From the NCBI GenBank assembly GCA_009886095.1, contig VFJL01000038.1, positions 1 to 37,565 of the forward strand: a DNA stretch of 37,565 nt. The letters run 5' to 3'. The DNA comes from Nitrosomonadales bacterium (GTDB lineage: Bacteria > Pseudomonadota > Gammaproteobacteria > Burkholderiales > Nitrosomonadaceae). The position numbers and the translations under genes were made by a program. The first letter of the stretch is position 1, and each line of letters starts with the position of its first letter. Under the pieces are notes generated by a model. It worked only from the letters and a program-made list of their open reading frames with translations. It searched no databases and was not told the DNA's origin. This document shows positions 18,827 through 26,311 of the stretch, in pieces.

Positions 18827-19256
18827 TTACTTTTATCTTCTCTAGATAGCCAATTGCACCGGGAGTGCTGGCAACTTGGTCAAACATTCCCTCGCTTGAA
18901 GACACTTTAGTCGGAGCCTGGCCGGTACCGGAAAACACCAGTCGATCCCAGGCTTGACGCAACTGGTAGGGAAAGGCGTTCAGTTTCTCTTTAGCAAAGG
19001 AATTATGTAATGGCATATCATCAGCCAGCACGAAAACTTTTATCGGGGTGCCATCTGGCCAGGCTCGTTGCCGCATGCCGAAAATGGCGCGGAGGGAATT
19101 ACTGGAAAGGTTACGTTCGTTGATAGCGGAATGAGTCACGACTTCAAAATGTCCGTCTGCCCGTGCAACGCTAATAGAAGATAGCATCCCGAGCAACAGG
19201 GCCAGCAAAACATGACGGCAGGCGGTGCCAGTTGTATTTTTATTTATTGGTGTCAC
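18795..19256 (-). CDS. PstS-like periplasmic substrate-binding protein (short)
   Basis: This 153-residue protein has a signal peptide (hydrophobic HVLLALLLGMLSSISVARA). The mature part resembles one lobe of PstS-type phosphate-binding proteins: NLSSNSLRAIFGMRQRAWPDG and the GAIGYLEKIKV motif near the end are typical. At this length only a single lobe is present, so it may bind weakly or act as a sensor subunit rather than a transporter subunit. No pst permease or ATPase genes are nearby. It overlaps the porin start and probably shares a transcript with the porin and the GGDEF-EAL protein. Confidence 0.8.
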   Translation of the reverse strand: MTPINKNTTGTACRHVLLALLLGMLSSISVARADGHFEVVTHSAINERNLSSNSLRAIFGMRQRAWPDGTPIKVFVLADDMPLHNSFAKEKLNAFPYQLRQAWDRLVFSGTGQAPTKVSSSEGMFDQVASTPGAIGYLEKIKVNGRINVLQIK

Positions 19257-19314
19257 TGCTATCTACAATTTCTTTCTACTTTTATGGGGGGGATGAAACC
19301 GGCTGTTTAAAGAA

Positions 19315-20100
19315 TTAATTTCCGTGTTCAGCAACTATGCTGGCATTAAGCACTGCGCCCGGCAGGGTCGGCAGTACTCTGCCGTGGTCGGTAACCAGTT
19401 CCCAGACCTGGGGATTGTTTGTATACATCCTCTCCAGTACTTTTCTTATGTCGGCATAATATGGTCGACGCGGGCCATGATAATTGGCTAATGGTCCAAT
19501 AGGGCCAAGCTGTAGATCATAGATGCTCAATAATCTATTCAAGGCAGGCTCCATTACTGAGAACCAGTGGGTGATGTTGTGCTGGATACATGTTCGTATG
19601 ATGCCAACAGCAATTGCCAGCATCGGATGAGGAAAACGCCGCCGATTATTATCTTGATCACGTTGGTCACTGCTTAGCCAGTCCGGAGACCTGCGACGCT
19701 CTTCCCTGCGCCTGGAGTACTTGCCTAAAAGGAGAAAACGTGAGATCTCGGCAGTACTCTGCCTGGACAGATTGCTGATGTCTAACAGTTCATGGTCGAT
19801 TTGGGTATGTTGTTCGATAGGTAACGGGGTTTGCAGGTTTAAGGGGTCAGGGTATATCAAGCGTGCGCCGCCTATGAAGCTATCGGATGGACGATGCTTT
19901 AGCAGAAGGTGGTGAGAGTGGCAGTCAAACTCATCTGTTTCCCGCCCGTCGGGATAGTCTTCAACGCTGAACCCTGGAAGGCGAGCCTCAATACACAACA
20001 CTGTGTGGCGCAAACGAAATGACTCATCCAATAATTCTGGAGAATTTACGTTGACGATCTCAAAATATTCATCGAAAGCATCGATCAAATCATTCTGCAT
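19315..20100 (-). CDS. PEP-CTERM/exosortase system-associated acyltransferase
   Basis: The 261-residue protein resembles the GNAT-like acyltransferases found with exosortase/PEP-CTERM loci, which are related to N-acyl-homoserine-lactone synthases. The N-terminal block FRLRHTVLCIEARLPGF, the FIGGARLIYP strand and the EISRFLLLGKYSR motif with nearby Ser/Arg are the recognisable parts. The central region (~130-155) is unusually Arg/Asp-rich and probably a loop. The product and acyl donor are not known. No exosortase or PEP-CTERM gene is in this window, so it would be either an outlier from a remote locus or a stand-alone signal-synthesis enzyme. It precedes the PstS-like gene by 58 nt on the same strand. 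Confidence 0.78.
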   Translation of the reverse strand: MQNDLIDAFDEYFEIVNVNSPELLDESFRLRHTVLCIEARLPGFSVEDYPDGRETDEFDCHSHHLLLKHRPSDSFIGGARLIYPDPLNLQTPLPIEQHTQIDHELLDISNLSRQSTAEISRFLLLGKYSRRREERRRSPDWLSSDQRDQDNNRRRFPHPMLAIAVGIIRTCIQHNITHWFSVMEPALNRLLSIYDLQLGPIGPLANYHGPRRPYYADIRKVLERMYTNNPQVWELVTDHGRVLPTLPGAVLNASIVAEHGN

Positions 20101-20233
20101 ATGATGATTCCTGTTTCATTTATGTCAAATTCGGCGGTAAATCTAATTTATCTATTTTTCCTTAGGTAAGCTCCCTTGGTAATTCAATAATTGGGGCGCC
20201 GGAAAAGCAAGCAAGAGAAAAAATATAATCACA

Positions 20234-20283
20234 GACGCTCTAACGATATTCCTTTGTAAATAAAGGAATATCGTTAGAGCGTC
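20234..20283. repeat. Perfect 22-bp palindrome with 6-nt loop
   Basis: Arms 20234-20255 and 20262-20283 are exact inverted copies starting GACGCTCTAACG, with loop GTAAAT. No T run follows in either direction, so it is not a normal terminator. A second small hairpin (cgcatc/gatgcg) follows immediately. It lies 134 bp upstream of the acyltransferase start. Confidence 0.9.
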
Positions 20284-20420
20284 CGCATCGTTAGATGCGA
20301 ACCATAGTAGAAGCATCCTACACTCATCTATTTACTGCAGTACATTCCTCCTATGCAATAATGTAGCTATGACCCATGACAGATGTCAGCTTGGGTTGGT
20401 AGTCTGCACATTAATATTGA

Positions 20421-20525
20421 GGGTGTTTCTAAACTCAAGATTCCAAATAAGGCAAAGTAGGAACAGAAGATGTCGGCTAAGCATGCCGCTGATACCTAAG
20501 AAGCATTTTGTTTTGGGTGGTAACT
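20421..20525. mobile_element. Truncated MITE-family fragment (left part)
   Basis: The sequence starts GGGTGTTTCTAAACTCA and then follows the interior of the 12243 copy: TTCCAAATAAGGCAAAG, a CTGATACCTAAG block and GGGTGGTAAC. It is colinear but diverged, and it lacks the right terminal inverted repeat. Confidence 0.5.
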
Positions 20526-20628
20526 GCGCCCGTATCGGGGCGCAGTTAGGCAGTCAACAAGAAACAACAAGGTCACATAAACCCAGATAGCATGACAGTA
20601 CAGTACCATATTTACAAATTGATGCAAA

Positions 20629-20660
20629 TAAATATGTAAATATGTAAATATGTAAATATG
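20629..20660 (+). repeat. Four tandem 8-bp iterons TAAATATG
   Basis: Four exact copies of TAAATATG stand head to tail. One inverted copy precedes them at 20607-20614, so ccatatttac and gtaaatatgg form a 10-bp inverted repeat around the array. This could be a protein-binding site; nothing else supports an origin. Confidence 0.85.
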
Positions 20661-20899
20661 GTCAAACTTGATCTACGAGCTACTCATTATCACGGTATTA
20701 CATGACAAAATTATTAAGATTATGTTACAGATTTGTGGATGCTTTATGAATAAAGGAATAGAGCCGGTCAAAGAATTGCCGAACAAGCTTCTGAGGCCGT
20801 GCAATTAACCCCAAAGGAAGTTCCCTTTTGGGGTGCTGTCTGTGGCGTTCGTTTGTCATTATTTTGTTGTACTTCCGAACTGAAAAATGGAATTACGTA

Positions 20900-20966
20900 T
20901 CGCCGTATCTACATTTTTTGTGGATAACAAAGTGTTGTGACGAAATTTGGATTTTTAGAGGTGCCC
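20900..20966. mobile_element. MITE-family fragment (right end)
   Basis: The segment GTTGTGACGAAATTTGG followed by ATTTTTAGAGGTGCCC matches the right end of the copy at 12243-12390 (same ACGAAATYTGGATTTTTAGAG core). Only about 67 bp are recognisable. Confidence 0.65.
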
Positions 20967-21264
20967 AGCATGGACTGTAAGCGGATGCGTATCAGTGATC
21001 AGGCCGAGCGCAGAGCGCAGAGCGAAAATATTTGAAGACATTGATGAGCAGAGAGCGCACCAAGCGGTTTTGTATATAAAATTTCAACACTGACATTCTT
21101 CGTTGTGAATGGTGCAGCTTGATCAAATGGTTTGGAAGATAAATAGGCAGCTTTACGCGCTCGTGCGTATTGATTCGTCTTGCAGTGATTCAGCGTCCCG
21201 TCTAGTATAGGGAATCTATTGGTTTTTTGAGTACGGGTTGTGAGCATGTCGCAAGGAGCAACCA

Positions 21265-24006
21265 ATGCAACATGTTAATCCCCGCTATGTTCCATCGTTC
21301 TCTCGTGGTCACGCGGAATCCGGCCAGATTATTCTCCATGATGGGACAACAGCGACTATTCGTCCTGCTGTGCCAACAGACCATGCCGCATTGCAGAGTT
21401 TCGTAGAGCGGCTTGCACCCGAATCTAAACGGCACCGCTTCTTTTCTGCGACTTCGCCGGGCAGTGAGGTCATCGCATCGTTATGCGATTCAGCAGATCC
21501 CTGCTCCAAGCTGACCTTGGTGGTAACCCGCATCTGGGATGGAGCGCTGCGGATTATTGCGGCAGGCTCTTATCTGGCGCGAGATAAGCGCACAGCCGAG
21601 GTTGCCATGGTCGTGGATGATGCTTTCCATGGGAAAGGGCTGGGTACTATCCTGCTTGAGAGGTTGGCGATGTCGGCTATTCAGCATGGCTTTATCCACT
21701 TGTGGGCGGTCACACACCTGGATAATCTGGCGATGCGCGAAGTCTTTCGAGAATCCGGATTTGATATTCAGGAGAGCTGCGAAGGCGGAGATATCGAAGT
21801 CGAGCTGTCACTGATTCCCACAGAAACCACCTTGATCCGTTCTGAATTGCGGGATCGCATTGCCACTACCGCTTCACTTCATCCATTCTTCCACCCGCAG
21901 GCAGTAGCCGTCGTCGGCGCTTCGCGCGATCCGCACAGTATCGGTTACCGATTGGTCGAGGCTTTGGTTGGCAATCGGTTTCATGGCGCCATTTATCCGG
22001 TGAATCTACGAGCGGCAGAGATTGCTGGCCTGAAAGCGTACCCGTCGCTTGGAGCCGTACCTGGCAGCGTTGACCTGGCTATCATCGCTGTACCGCGTGA
22101 TGCGGTTCTGGCCGTGGTTGACGATTGTGCAGCCAAGGGAGTGCGGGCCATAATCGTGATTACTGCCGGATTTGCCGAGACCGGTGCGGAGGGTAAGCAA
22201 CTACAGGATCGTCTGGCCGAGAAAGTACGCCAGCAAGGCATGCGCATGATTGGCCCAAACTGTTTCGGTTTGCTGAATACTGATCCAGCGGTTTGCCTTA
22301 ATGCGACCTTCGCCTCTGTGTTTCCGCCGCCTGGACGGGTCGCGATGTCATCTCAGAGTGGTGCGCTGGGGTTGGCTATTCTCGCTGCTGCGCATCGGTT
22401 GCAGCTTGGGATCTCATCCTTCGTCAGTGTCGGCAACAAGGCTGATGTGTCCGGTAATGACCTGTTGCAATACTGGGAAAATGATCCCGCAACCCATGTC
22501 ATTCTGCTGTACCTGGAATCATTTGGCGACCCGCGCCGCTTTGCCCGGATCGCCCGCCGAGTGAGCCAGCAAAAGCCGATTATTGCGGTAAAAGCGGGTC
22601 GAACCCAGTCTGGATCCCGTGCCGCCGGTTCCCACACCGCTGCGCTGGCAGCAAGCGATGTGGGTGTGGAAGCATTGTTCTACCAGACCGGGGTGATTCG
22701 TGCCGAAACTCTGGAAGAGATGTTTGCGCTGGCGGCGGGCTTGTCGGCCCAGCCACTCCCGGCAGGTCGACGGGTTGGAATCATCACCAACGCAGGCGGG
22801 CCTGCGATTCTCTGTACTGATGCCTGTGAAGCTGGCGGCTTGACGGTCCCCGAGCTGTCAGTCCAGACCAAAGCCGCACTCGCTACCTTCCTGCCGTCCG
22901 CTGCTGCACTTAGCAATCCTGTGGATCTGATCGCCTCTGCTACGCCGGAACAATACACCAAAGCAATCGAAGTCGTCTTGAGAGCCAATGAGATCGATGC
23001 ATTGATCATATTGTATGTCTCCTTGGTAGCTGCCGACGTTTCCCCGATCGCGGATGGTATTCTGGCAGGACTCGCCGTCGCACGGGAGTCGAGCGTTCTG
23101 AAGAAACCGGTCTTTATCTGCTGGATGGCGGAAGGAGATCCGGAACGTTCCTTTACGCTGTCGGGTGAAACGATCCCTGCTTATCCTATGCCGGAAGTCC
23201 CTGCGCTGGTTCTTGGTAAGGCTGCCAGCTATGCCGAATGGAAGGCGCAGTCGTGTGGGGTGATTCCGGATTTTGCTGACATGGATCTGTCACTGGCACA
23301 CGAGATTTGTGAGAGAGCCCTTTCACAACGCGGGAGCGGTTGGCTGACAACGCAGGAGACCGGTGCTATTCTGGCAGCGGCACGGCTGCCACTCCTGCCA
23401 GGGGATATTGCCGTGACCGCTGATGCCGCAGTTGTTCTGGCGCGGACAATCGGGTTTCCGGTTGCAGTAAAGCTGGCTTCGCATACCCTTGTACATAAAA
23501 CCGAGATCGGCGGGGTCCATCTGAATTTGGCCGATGAGATAGCCGTTCGAGAAGCATTCGAGGCAATCCGTGCGCGGCTTGAGCAGGATCATAACCTTGC
23601 CGCGATGGAAGGAGTGTTGGTGCAGTCAATGATGCCAAATGGCATCGAATTGATGATTGGGGTCACGCATAATTCGCTCTTCGGTCCACTAATCGCGTTC
23701 GGCCTGGGTGGCATCCATGTAGAGATCCTCGGTGATGTGTGTTTCCGGATTACTCCCCTCAGTGACTGTGATGCCGCCGAAATGGTACGTTCGATCAAAG
23801 GTTACCGGCTACTTACTGGTTACCGTGGTCACCCGCCAGCGGATGTGGCGGCAATCGAGCAGGTGTTATTACGGATTTCACGTCTGGTGGAAGAAATTCC
23901 TGCGATCAGAGAACTCGATCTAAACCCGGTTCTTGCCCTGCCGCCTGGCCAAGGTTGCTGGATTGTGGATGCAAGGATACGCATTGAAGCGGATGTGCCG
24001 GGATGA
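21265..24006 (+). CDS. GNAT acetyltransferase fused to ADP-forming acyl-CoA synthetase
   Basis: The 913-residue fusion starts with a GNAT acetyltransferase domain (~25-185; acetyl-CoA loop HGKGLGTILLERL). A CoA-binding Rossmann domain follows (~200-330; VAVVGASRDPHSIGY), then two succinyl-CoA-synthetase-like parts with SQSGALGLAIL and the phospho-histidine region GSHTAALAASD (His ~457), and a C-terminal ATP-grasp domain (~690-910). The family includes the Pat-type protein acetyltransferases that inactivate acetyl-CoA synthetase by lysine acetylation. In Salmonella Pat the GNAT domain is C-terminal; here it is N-terminal. The His is kept, so NDP-forming acyl-CoA synthetase activity is possible. 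AAGGAG precedes the ATG at 21265. It stands alone. Confidence 0.88.
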   Translation: MQHVNPRYVPSFSRGHAESGQIILHDGTTATIRPAVPTDHAALQSFVERLAPESKRHRFFSATSPGSEVIASLCDSADPCSKLTLVVTRIWDGALRIIAAGSYLARDKRTAEVAMVVDDAFHGKGLGTILLERLAMSAIQHGFIHLWAVTHLDNLAMREVFRESGFDIQESCEGGDIEVELSLIPTETTLIRSELRDRIATTASLHPFFHPQAVAVVGASRDPHSIGYRLVEALVGNRFHGAIYPVNLRAAEIAGLKAYPSLGAVPGSVDLAIIAVPRDAVLAVVDDCAAKGVRAIIVITAGFAETGAEGKQLQDRLAEKVRQQGMRMIGPNCFGLLNTDPAVCLNATFASVFPPPGRVAMSSQSGALGLAILAAAHRLQLGISSFVSVGNKADVSGNDLLQYWENDPATHVILLYLESFGDPRRFARIARRVSQQKPIIAVKAGRTQSGSRAAGSHTAALAASDVGVEALFYQTGVIRAETLEEMFALAAGLSAQPLPAGRRVGIITNAGGPAILCTDACEAGGLTVPELSVQTKAALATFLPSAAALSNPVDLIASATPEQYTKAIEVVLRANEIDALIILYVSLVAADVSPIADGILAGLAVARESSVLKKPVFICWMAEGDPERSFTLSGETIPAYPMPEVPALVLGKAASYAEWKAQSCGVIPDFADMDLSLAHEICERALSQRGSGWLTTQETGAILAAARLPLLPGDIAVTADAAVVLARTIGFPVAVKLASHTLVHKTEIGGVHLNLADEIAVREAFEAIRARLEQDHNLAAMEGVLVQSMMPNGIELMIGVTHNSLFGPLIAFGLGGIHVEILGDVCFRITPLSDCDAAEMVRSIKGYRLLTGYRGHPPADVAAIEQVLLRISRLVEEIPAIRELDLNPVLALPPGQGCWIVDARIRIEADVPG

Positions 24007-24115
24007 GCAGTTCAGAAATATAGTAAAGATGTTTAACCTGAATCCGCCCGGTAGCGAACTCACCCAGAAGGTGCGGCGCAGATTCTGCTAATTTGCAGTC
24101 CAGCACATTGACCTT

Positions 24116-25117
24116 TTGCGTACCCGCGTGATTTCCGCCATACACCCCTTACCACGTCTGTTTCTCTTTCTGCTGCTCGCGGTAGCCAGCCTATTTGCCG
24201 GATTGCTGTTCGGCAGTGTGGACATTCCGGTTGCCAGTATTGCCCATGTGCTGTTGTCACCGGTGGCTGGTGACACCACCAGCCAGATTGTCTGGCAGCT
24301 TCGTCTGCCGCGTGTGTTGGCCGCATTTGCCTGCGGTGGTTTGCTGGCGCTGGCGGGTGCGTTATTGCAGGTACTGCTGCGCAACCCACTGGCCGATCCT
24401 TACATTCTCGGTGTATCGGGTGGTGCAGCGGTGGGCGCACTTACGGCAATGCTGCTGGGGTGGGGGCTGGTACTGGTCAATCTGACATCGCTGGCAGGTG
24501 CGCTGACCGCGATTGCCATCGTGTTCGGCCTGAGTTTTCGCAGCGGTGACTGGAATCTCTACCGGCTGCTCTTGACCGGGGTAGTGTTGTCCGCCGGCTG
24601 CGCTGCGCTGACTACTTTGATTTTGACCCTGGCGCCGACCAGCGATGTGAAAGGCATGTTGTTTTGGCTAATGGGCGATGTTTCGCGTGCGACCGGTGCC
24701 GAAGGGTTGTCATTTGCATGGGTGATATTGGTTATCATAGCCGCCATAAGTATGATCTTTTCCGGTAGTCTCAATGTTCTTAGCCTCGGTCAGATGAAGG
24801 CAAAAACCCTTGGTGTAGCAGTGCTGCCACTGCAAGTGGGGATTTACTTCGGCGCTGCATTGGCGACTGTGGCGGCGCTGATGCTGGCGGGTGTCATCGG
24901 TTTCGTCGGCTTGATCATTCCCCATGCCATCCGTTTGCTGGGGATCAATGATTATCGCTGGCTGCTACCCTTGGCTATGTTGCTGGGGGGCAGCTTTCTC
25001 ACATTGGCGGATACTCTGGCGCGAACCCTGTGGGCACCCCAGCAATTACCGGTGGGAGTATTAACTGCGTTGTTGGGGGTGCCGCTACTGTTGCTGCTGC
25101 TGTCGAGAAAACGGTGA
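24116..25117 (+). CDS. BtuC/FecCD-type ABC transporter permease (vitamin B12 or siderophore)
   Basis: This hydrophobic protein of about 330 residues has roughly ten membrane helices and the FecCD/BtuC signatures: LRLPRVLAAFACGGLLALAG, LLQVLLRNPLADPYILGVSGG and the GFVGLIIPHAIRLLG segment with the coupling helix near the end. It would form the membrane channel of an importer for B12, heme or an iron chelate. The first in-frame start is TTG 24116; GTG 24128 is an alternative. Neither has a good ribosome site. The expected ATPase and binding-protein genes are missing: directly after the stop comes the distal end of the integron, on the opposite strand. The operon may therefore be truncated, or its partners may lie elsewhere. 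Confidence 0.87.
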   Translation: MRTRVISAIHPLPRLFLFLLLAVASLFAGLLFGSVDIPVASIAHVLLSPVAGDTTSQIVWQLRLPRVLAAFACGGLLALAGALLQVLLRNPLADPYILGVSGGAAVGALTAMLLGWGLVLVNLTSLAGALTAIAIVFGLSFRSGDWNLYRLLLTGVVLSAGCAALTTLILTLAPTSDVKGMLFWLMGDVSRATGAEGLSFAWVILVIIAAISMIFSGSLNVLSLGQMKAKTLGVAVLPLQVGIYFGAALATVAALMLAGVIGFVGLIIPHAIRLLGINDYRWLLPLAMLLGGSFLTLADTLARTLWAPQQLPVGVLTALLGVPLLLLLLSRKR

Positions 25118-25249
25118 CGAAACCTGACAATCGAATAGTCTTGAGAGGCTATAGCGATGGCGAGACATAATGCCATGCGCATCTGAGAATCGATATGTGA
25201 ATCCACCATTTACTATTGATTTAGTCTGACCCTATTGATTTATTGATTT

Positions 25250-25459
25250 TTAAGAAATATCAATTTTTCTATGGCTTGATACACAATCTCGCAGATAAAG
25301 ATTTATGAGGCTCTGATACGGGACACCCTTTTCATCAGCCATTTGTTTGAAATAGCCAATAACATCTTCACTCAACCGCATCGTGACGGATTTTTTGAGC
25401 CTAGCCGCATAAGGATTTTTGCGGGATTTCATTTTTGACAGATCGTATTCAGTTTTCAT
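25250..25459 (-). CDS. brnA: BrnA-like ribbon-helix-helix antitoxin
   Basis: The 69-residue protein has a basic N-terminal part and a ribbon-helix-helix motif (KKSVTMRLSEDVIGYFKQMADEKGVPYQSLI). This is typical of BrnA/CopG antitoxins that bind their own promoter. It overlaps brnT by ATGA (25456-25459), so the two are translationally coupled, with toxin first as in known brnTA operons. It is the most distal gene of the integron array. No attC site follows it down to 25118, so its own recombination site is lost or too diverged to see. Confidence 0.85.
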   Translation of the reverse strand: MKTEYDLSKMKSRKNPYAARLKKSVTMRLSEDVIGYFKQMADEKGVPYQSLINLYLRDCVSSHRKIDIS

Positions 25460-25743
25460 GGCCTAACTCCTTGATAATAGGTGCTCTCGTTTTTTGTGGC
25501 TTTTCTTGCCGAGATGATCCGAACAATGTTGCCTTGGTCACGTTCGCAATGACAGACAATAAGAAGGCGTGCTTCATCACTGAAACCAAGCATCAAAAAT
25601 CTTTCTTCTGACACGGAATTATCTGCATCAAAAAATTGCACAGCGAACTCATCGTAAAAGACAGATTGAGCCTCCTCAAACGAAATGCCGTGCTTCTTTT
25701 TGTTCGAGGCCGCTTTGGCTGTATCCCACTCGAATTTAATCAT
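25456..25743 (-). CDS. brnT: BrnT-like ribonuclease toxin
   Basis: The 95-residue protein begins IKFEWDTAKAASNKKKHGISFEEA and ends with the RIISARKATKNE motif, both diagnostic of BrnT toxins, which are RelE-like ribonucleases that stop translation. The ATG is at 25741-25743. A sigma-70 promoter with its -10 only 7 nt before the ATG implies an almost leaderless transcript. The gene lies 37 bp inside the cassette that starts at attC3. A self-promoting toxin-antitoxin module at the distal end of an array fits the known tendency of such modules to stabilise integrons. Confidence 0.88.
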   Translation of the reverse strand: MIKFEWDTAKAASNKKKHGISFEEAQSVFYDEFAVQFFDADNSVSEERFLMLGFSDEARLLIVCHCERDQGNIVRIISARKATKNESTYYQGVRP

Positions 25744-25745
25744 GA

Positions 25746-25777
25746 ATACATTGTATGTACGCTAAATAAATTGTCAA
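25746..25777 (-). promoter_or_regulatory. brnTA promoter with overlapping palindromic operator
   Basis: On the minus strand the -35 TTGACA (25772-25777) and -10 TACAAT (25750-25755) are separated by 16 bp. A perfect 11-bp palindrome (ATACATTGTAT, 25746-25756) covers the -10 and is a good site for BrnA autorepression. The expected transcript start lies at or beside the brnT ATG. Confidence 0.75.
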
Positions 25778-25780
25778 GAA

Positions 25781-25843
25781 GCCCAACGTAAAAGTGAGGG
25801 GCTGCGCGCTTTTACAGCGTCGCACTCGAATGAAAGGTTGGGC
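25781..25843 (-). other. Integron recombination site attC3 (63 bp)
   Basis: Read on the cassette (minus) strand it runs from R'' GCCCAAC (25837-25843) to R' GTTGGGC (25781-25787). The interior is an imperfect hairpin with the GCGCGC region near its tip. It borders the brnTA cassette. Confidence 0.8.
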
Positions 25844-25955
25844 TGTTTTATAATTAAAAACGATTAAGTATAAAATCGATCGAGTCCGATCCCATTGATA
25901 CTGCGACCCCATGGTGGAGGTGGATTCTAATTCCAAGTGCACCACTGTTTAGAAT

Positions 25956-26159
25956 TTAAGCGGACATGATGAGTACTGCCGGGTCGAAGGCCGATGCGCC
26001 TTCGATGTCATTTTTGTAGCGTGCATGAAAGGCGGAAAGATCAAGTTCTTGATCGACCAGATGGCATAACGCGTATTCAAAACTGCCGGGAATAACTTGC
26101 CGTTCAAAGTCTACCGGCAGTAGTTTTAAGCCTTTGTGTATCGGTTTGAATCGCGCCAT
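25956..26159 (-). pseudogene. Truncated transposase fragment (N-terminal 60 residues)
   Basis: The 67-codon frame reads MARFKPIHKGLKLL...FDPAVLI and then ends MSA-stop. The first ~64 residues match what I know as the N-terminus of a common IS1182/DUF772-type transposase of several hundred residues; the rest is missing. It sits inside the integron array between attC2 and attC3, so an insertion sequence probably entered a cassette and was later mostly deleted. It cannot make a working transposase. The surrounding 25844-26244 holds no other gene I can support. Confidence 0.75.
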
Positions 26160-26244
26160 GTCGCATCCATTTTAGTTGCATTTCGTAATGGAATTATGGC
26201 AGATCAAGAGGTGATTTTTTAAGCAAATTTTGGTTTTTCTACAG

Positions 26245-26310
26245 CCTCAACGTGGAGTTGAGGCGCCTGCGCGGCTTTTCGCGCAGGTCGCCTCGAACGC
26301 AGGGTTAGAG
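26245..26310 (-). other. Integron recombination site attC2 (66 bp)
   Basis: On the minus strand it runs from R'' CTCTAAC (26304-26310) to R' GTTGAGG (26245-26251). The interior folds into a hairpin pairing GAGGCG-A-CCTGCGCG with CGCGCAGG-CGCCTC, with one extrahelical base as expected for attC. It starts one base after the stop codon of the unknown cassette gene. Confidence 0.88.
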
Positions 26311-26311
26311 G

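Larger units (their letters stand above)
20101..21264. other. 1.16-kb gene-poor region rich in repeats
   Basis: No credible gene was found here; the open frames are short and lack ribosome sites. It holds a long perfect palindrome (20234-20283), two MITE-family fragments (20421-20525, 20900-20966), 8-bp iterons (20629-20660), an 11-bp-stem hairpin at 20521-20548 (6-nt loop) and an 8-bp-stem hairpin at 20808-20834 without a T run. Both upstream regions of the divergent acyltransferase and acyl-CoA synthetase genes must lie here. Confidence 0.7.

Noticed and set aside
20629-20660. Replication origin based on iterons
   Set aside because: No replication initiator gene and no DnaA-box cluster was seen nearby; the flanking genes are ordinary chromosomal ones.
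24007-24115. Cobalamin riboswitch before the BtuC/FecCD permease
   Set aside because: The 109-bp gap is too short and I could not find the conserved B12-box sequence.
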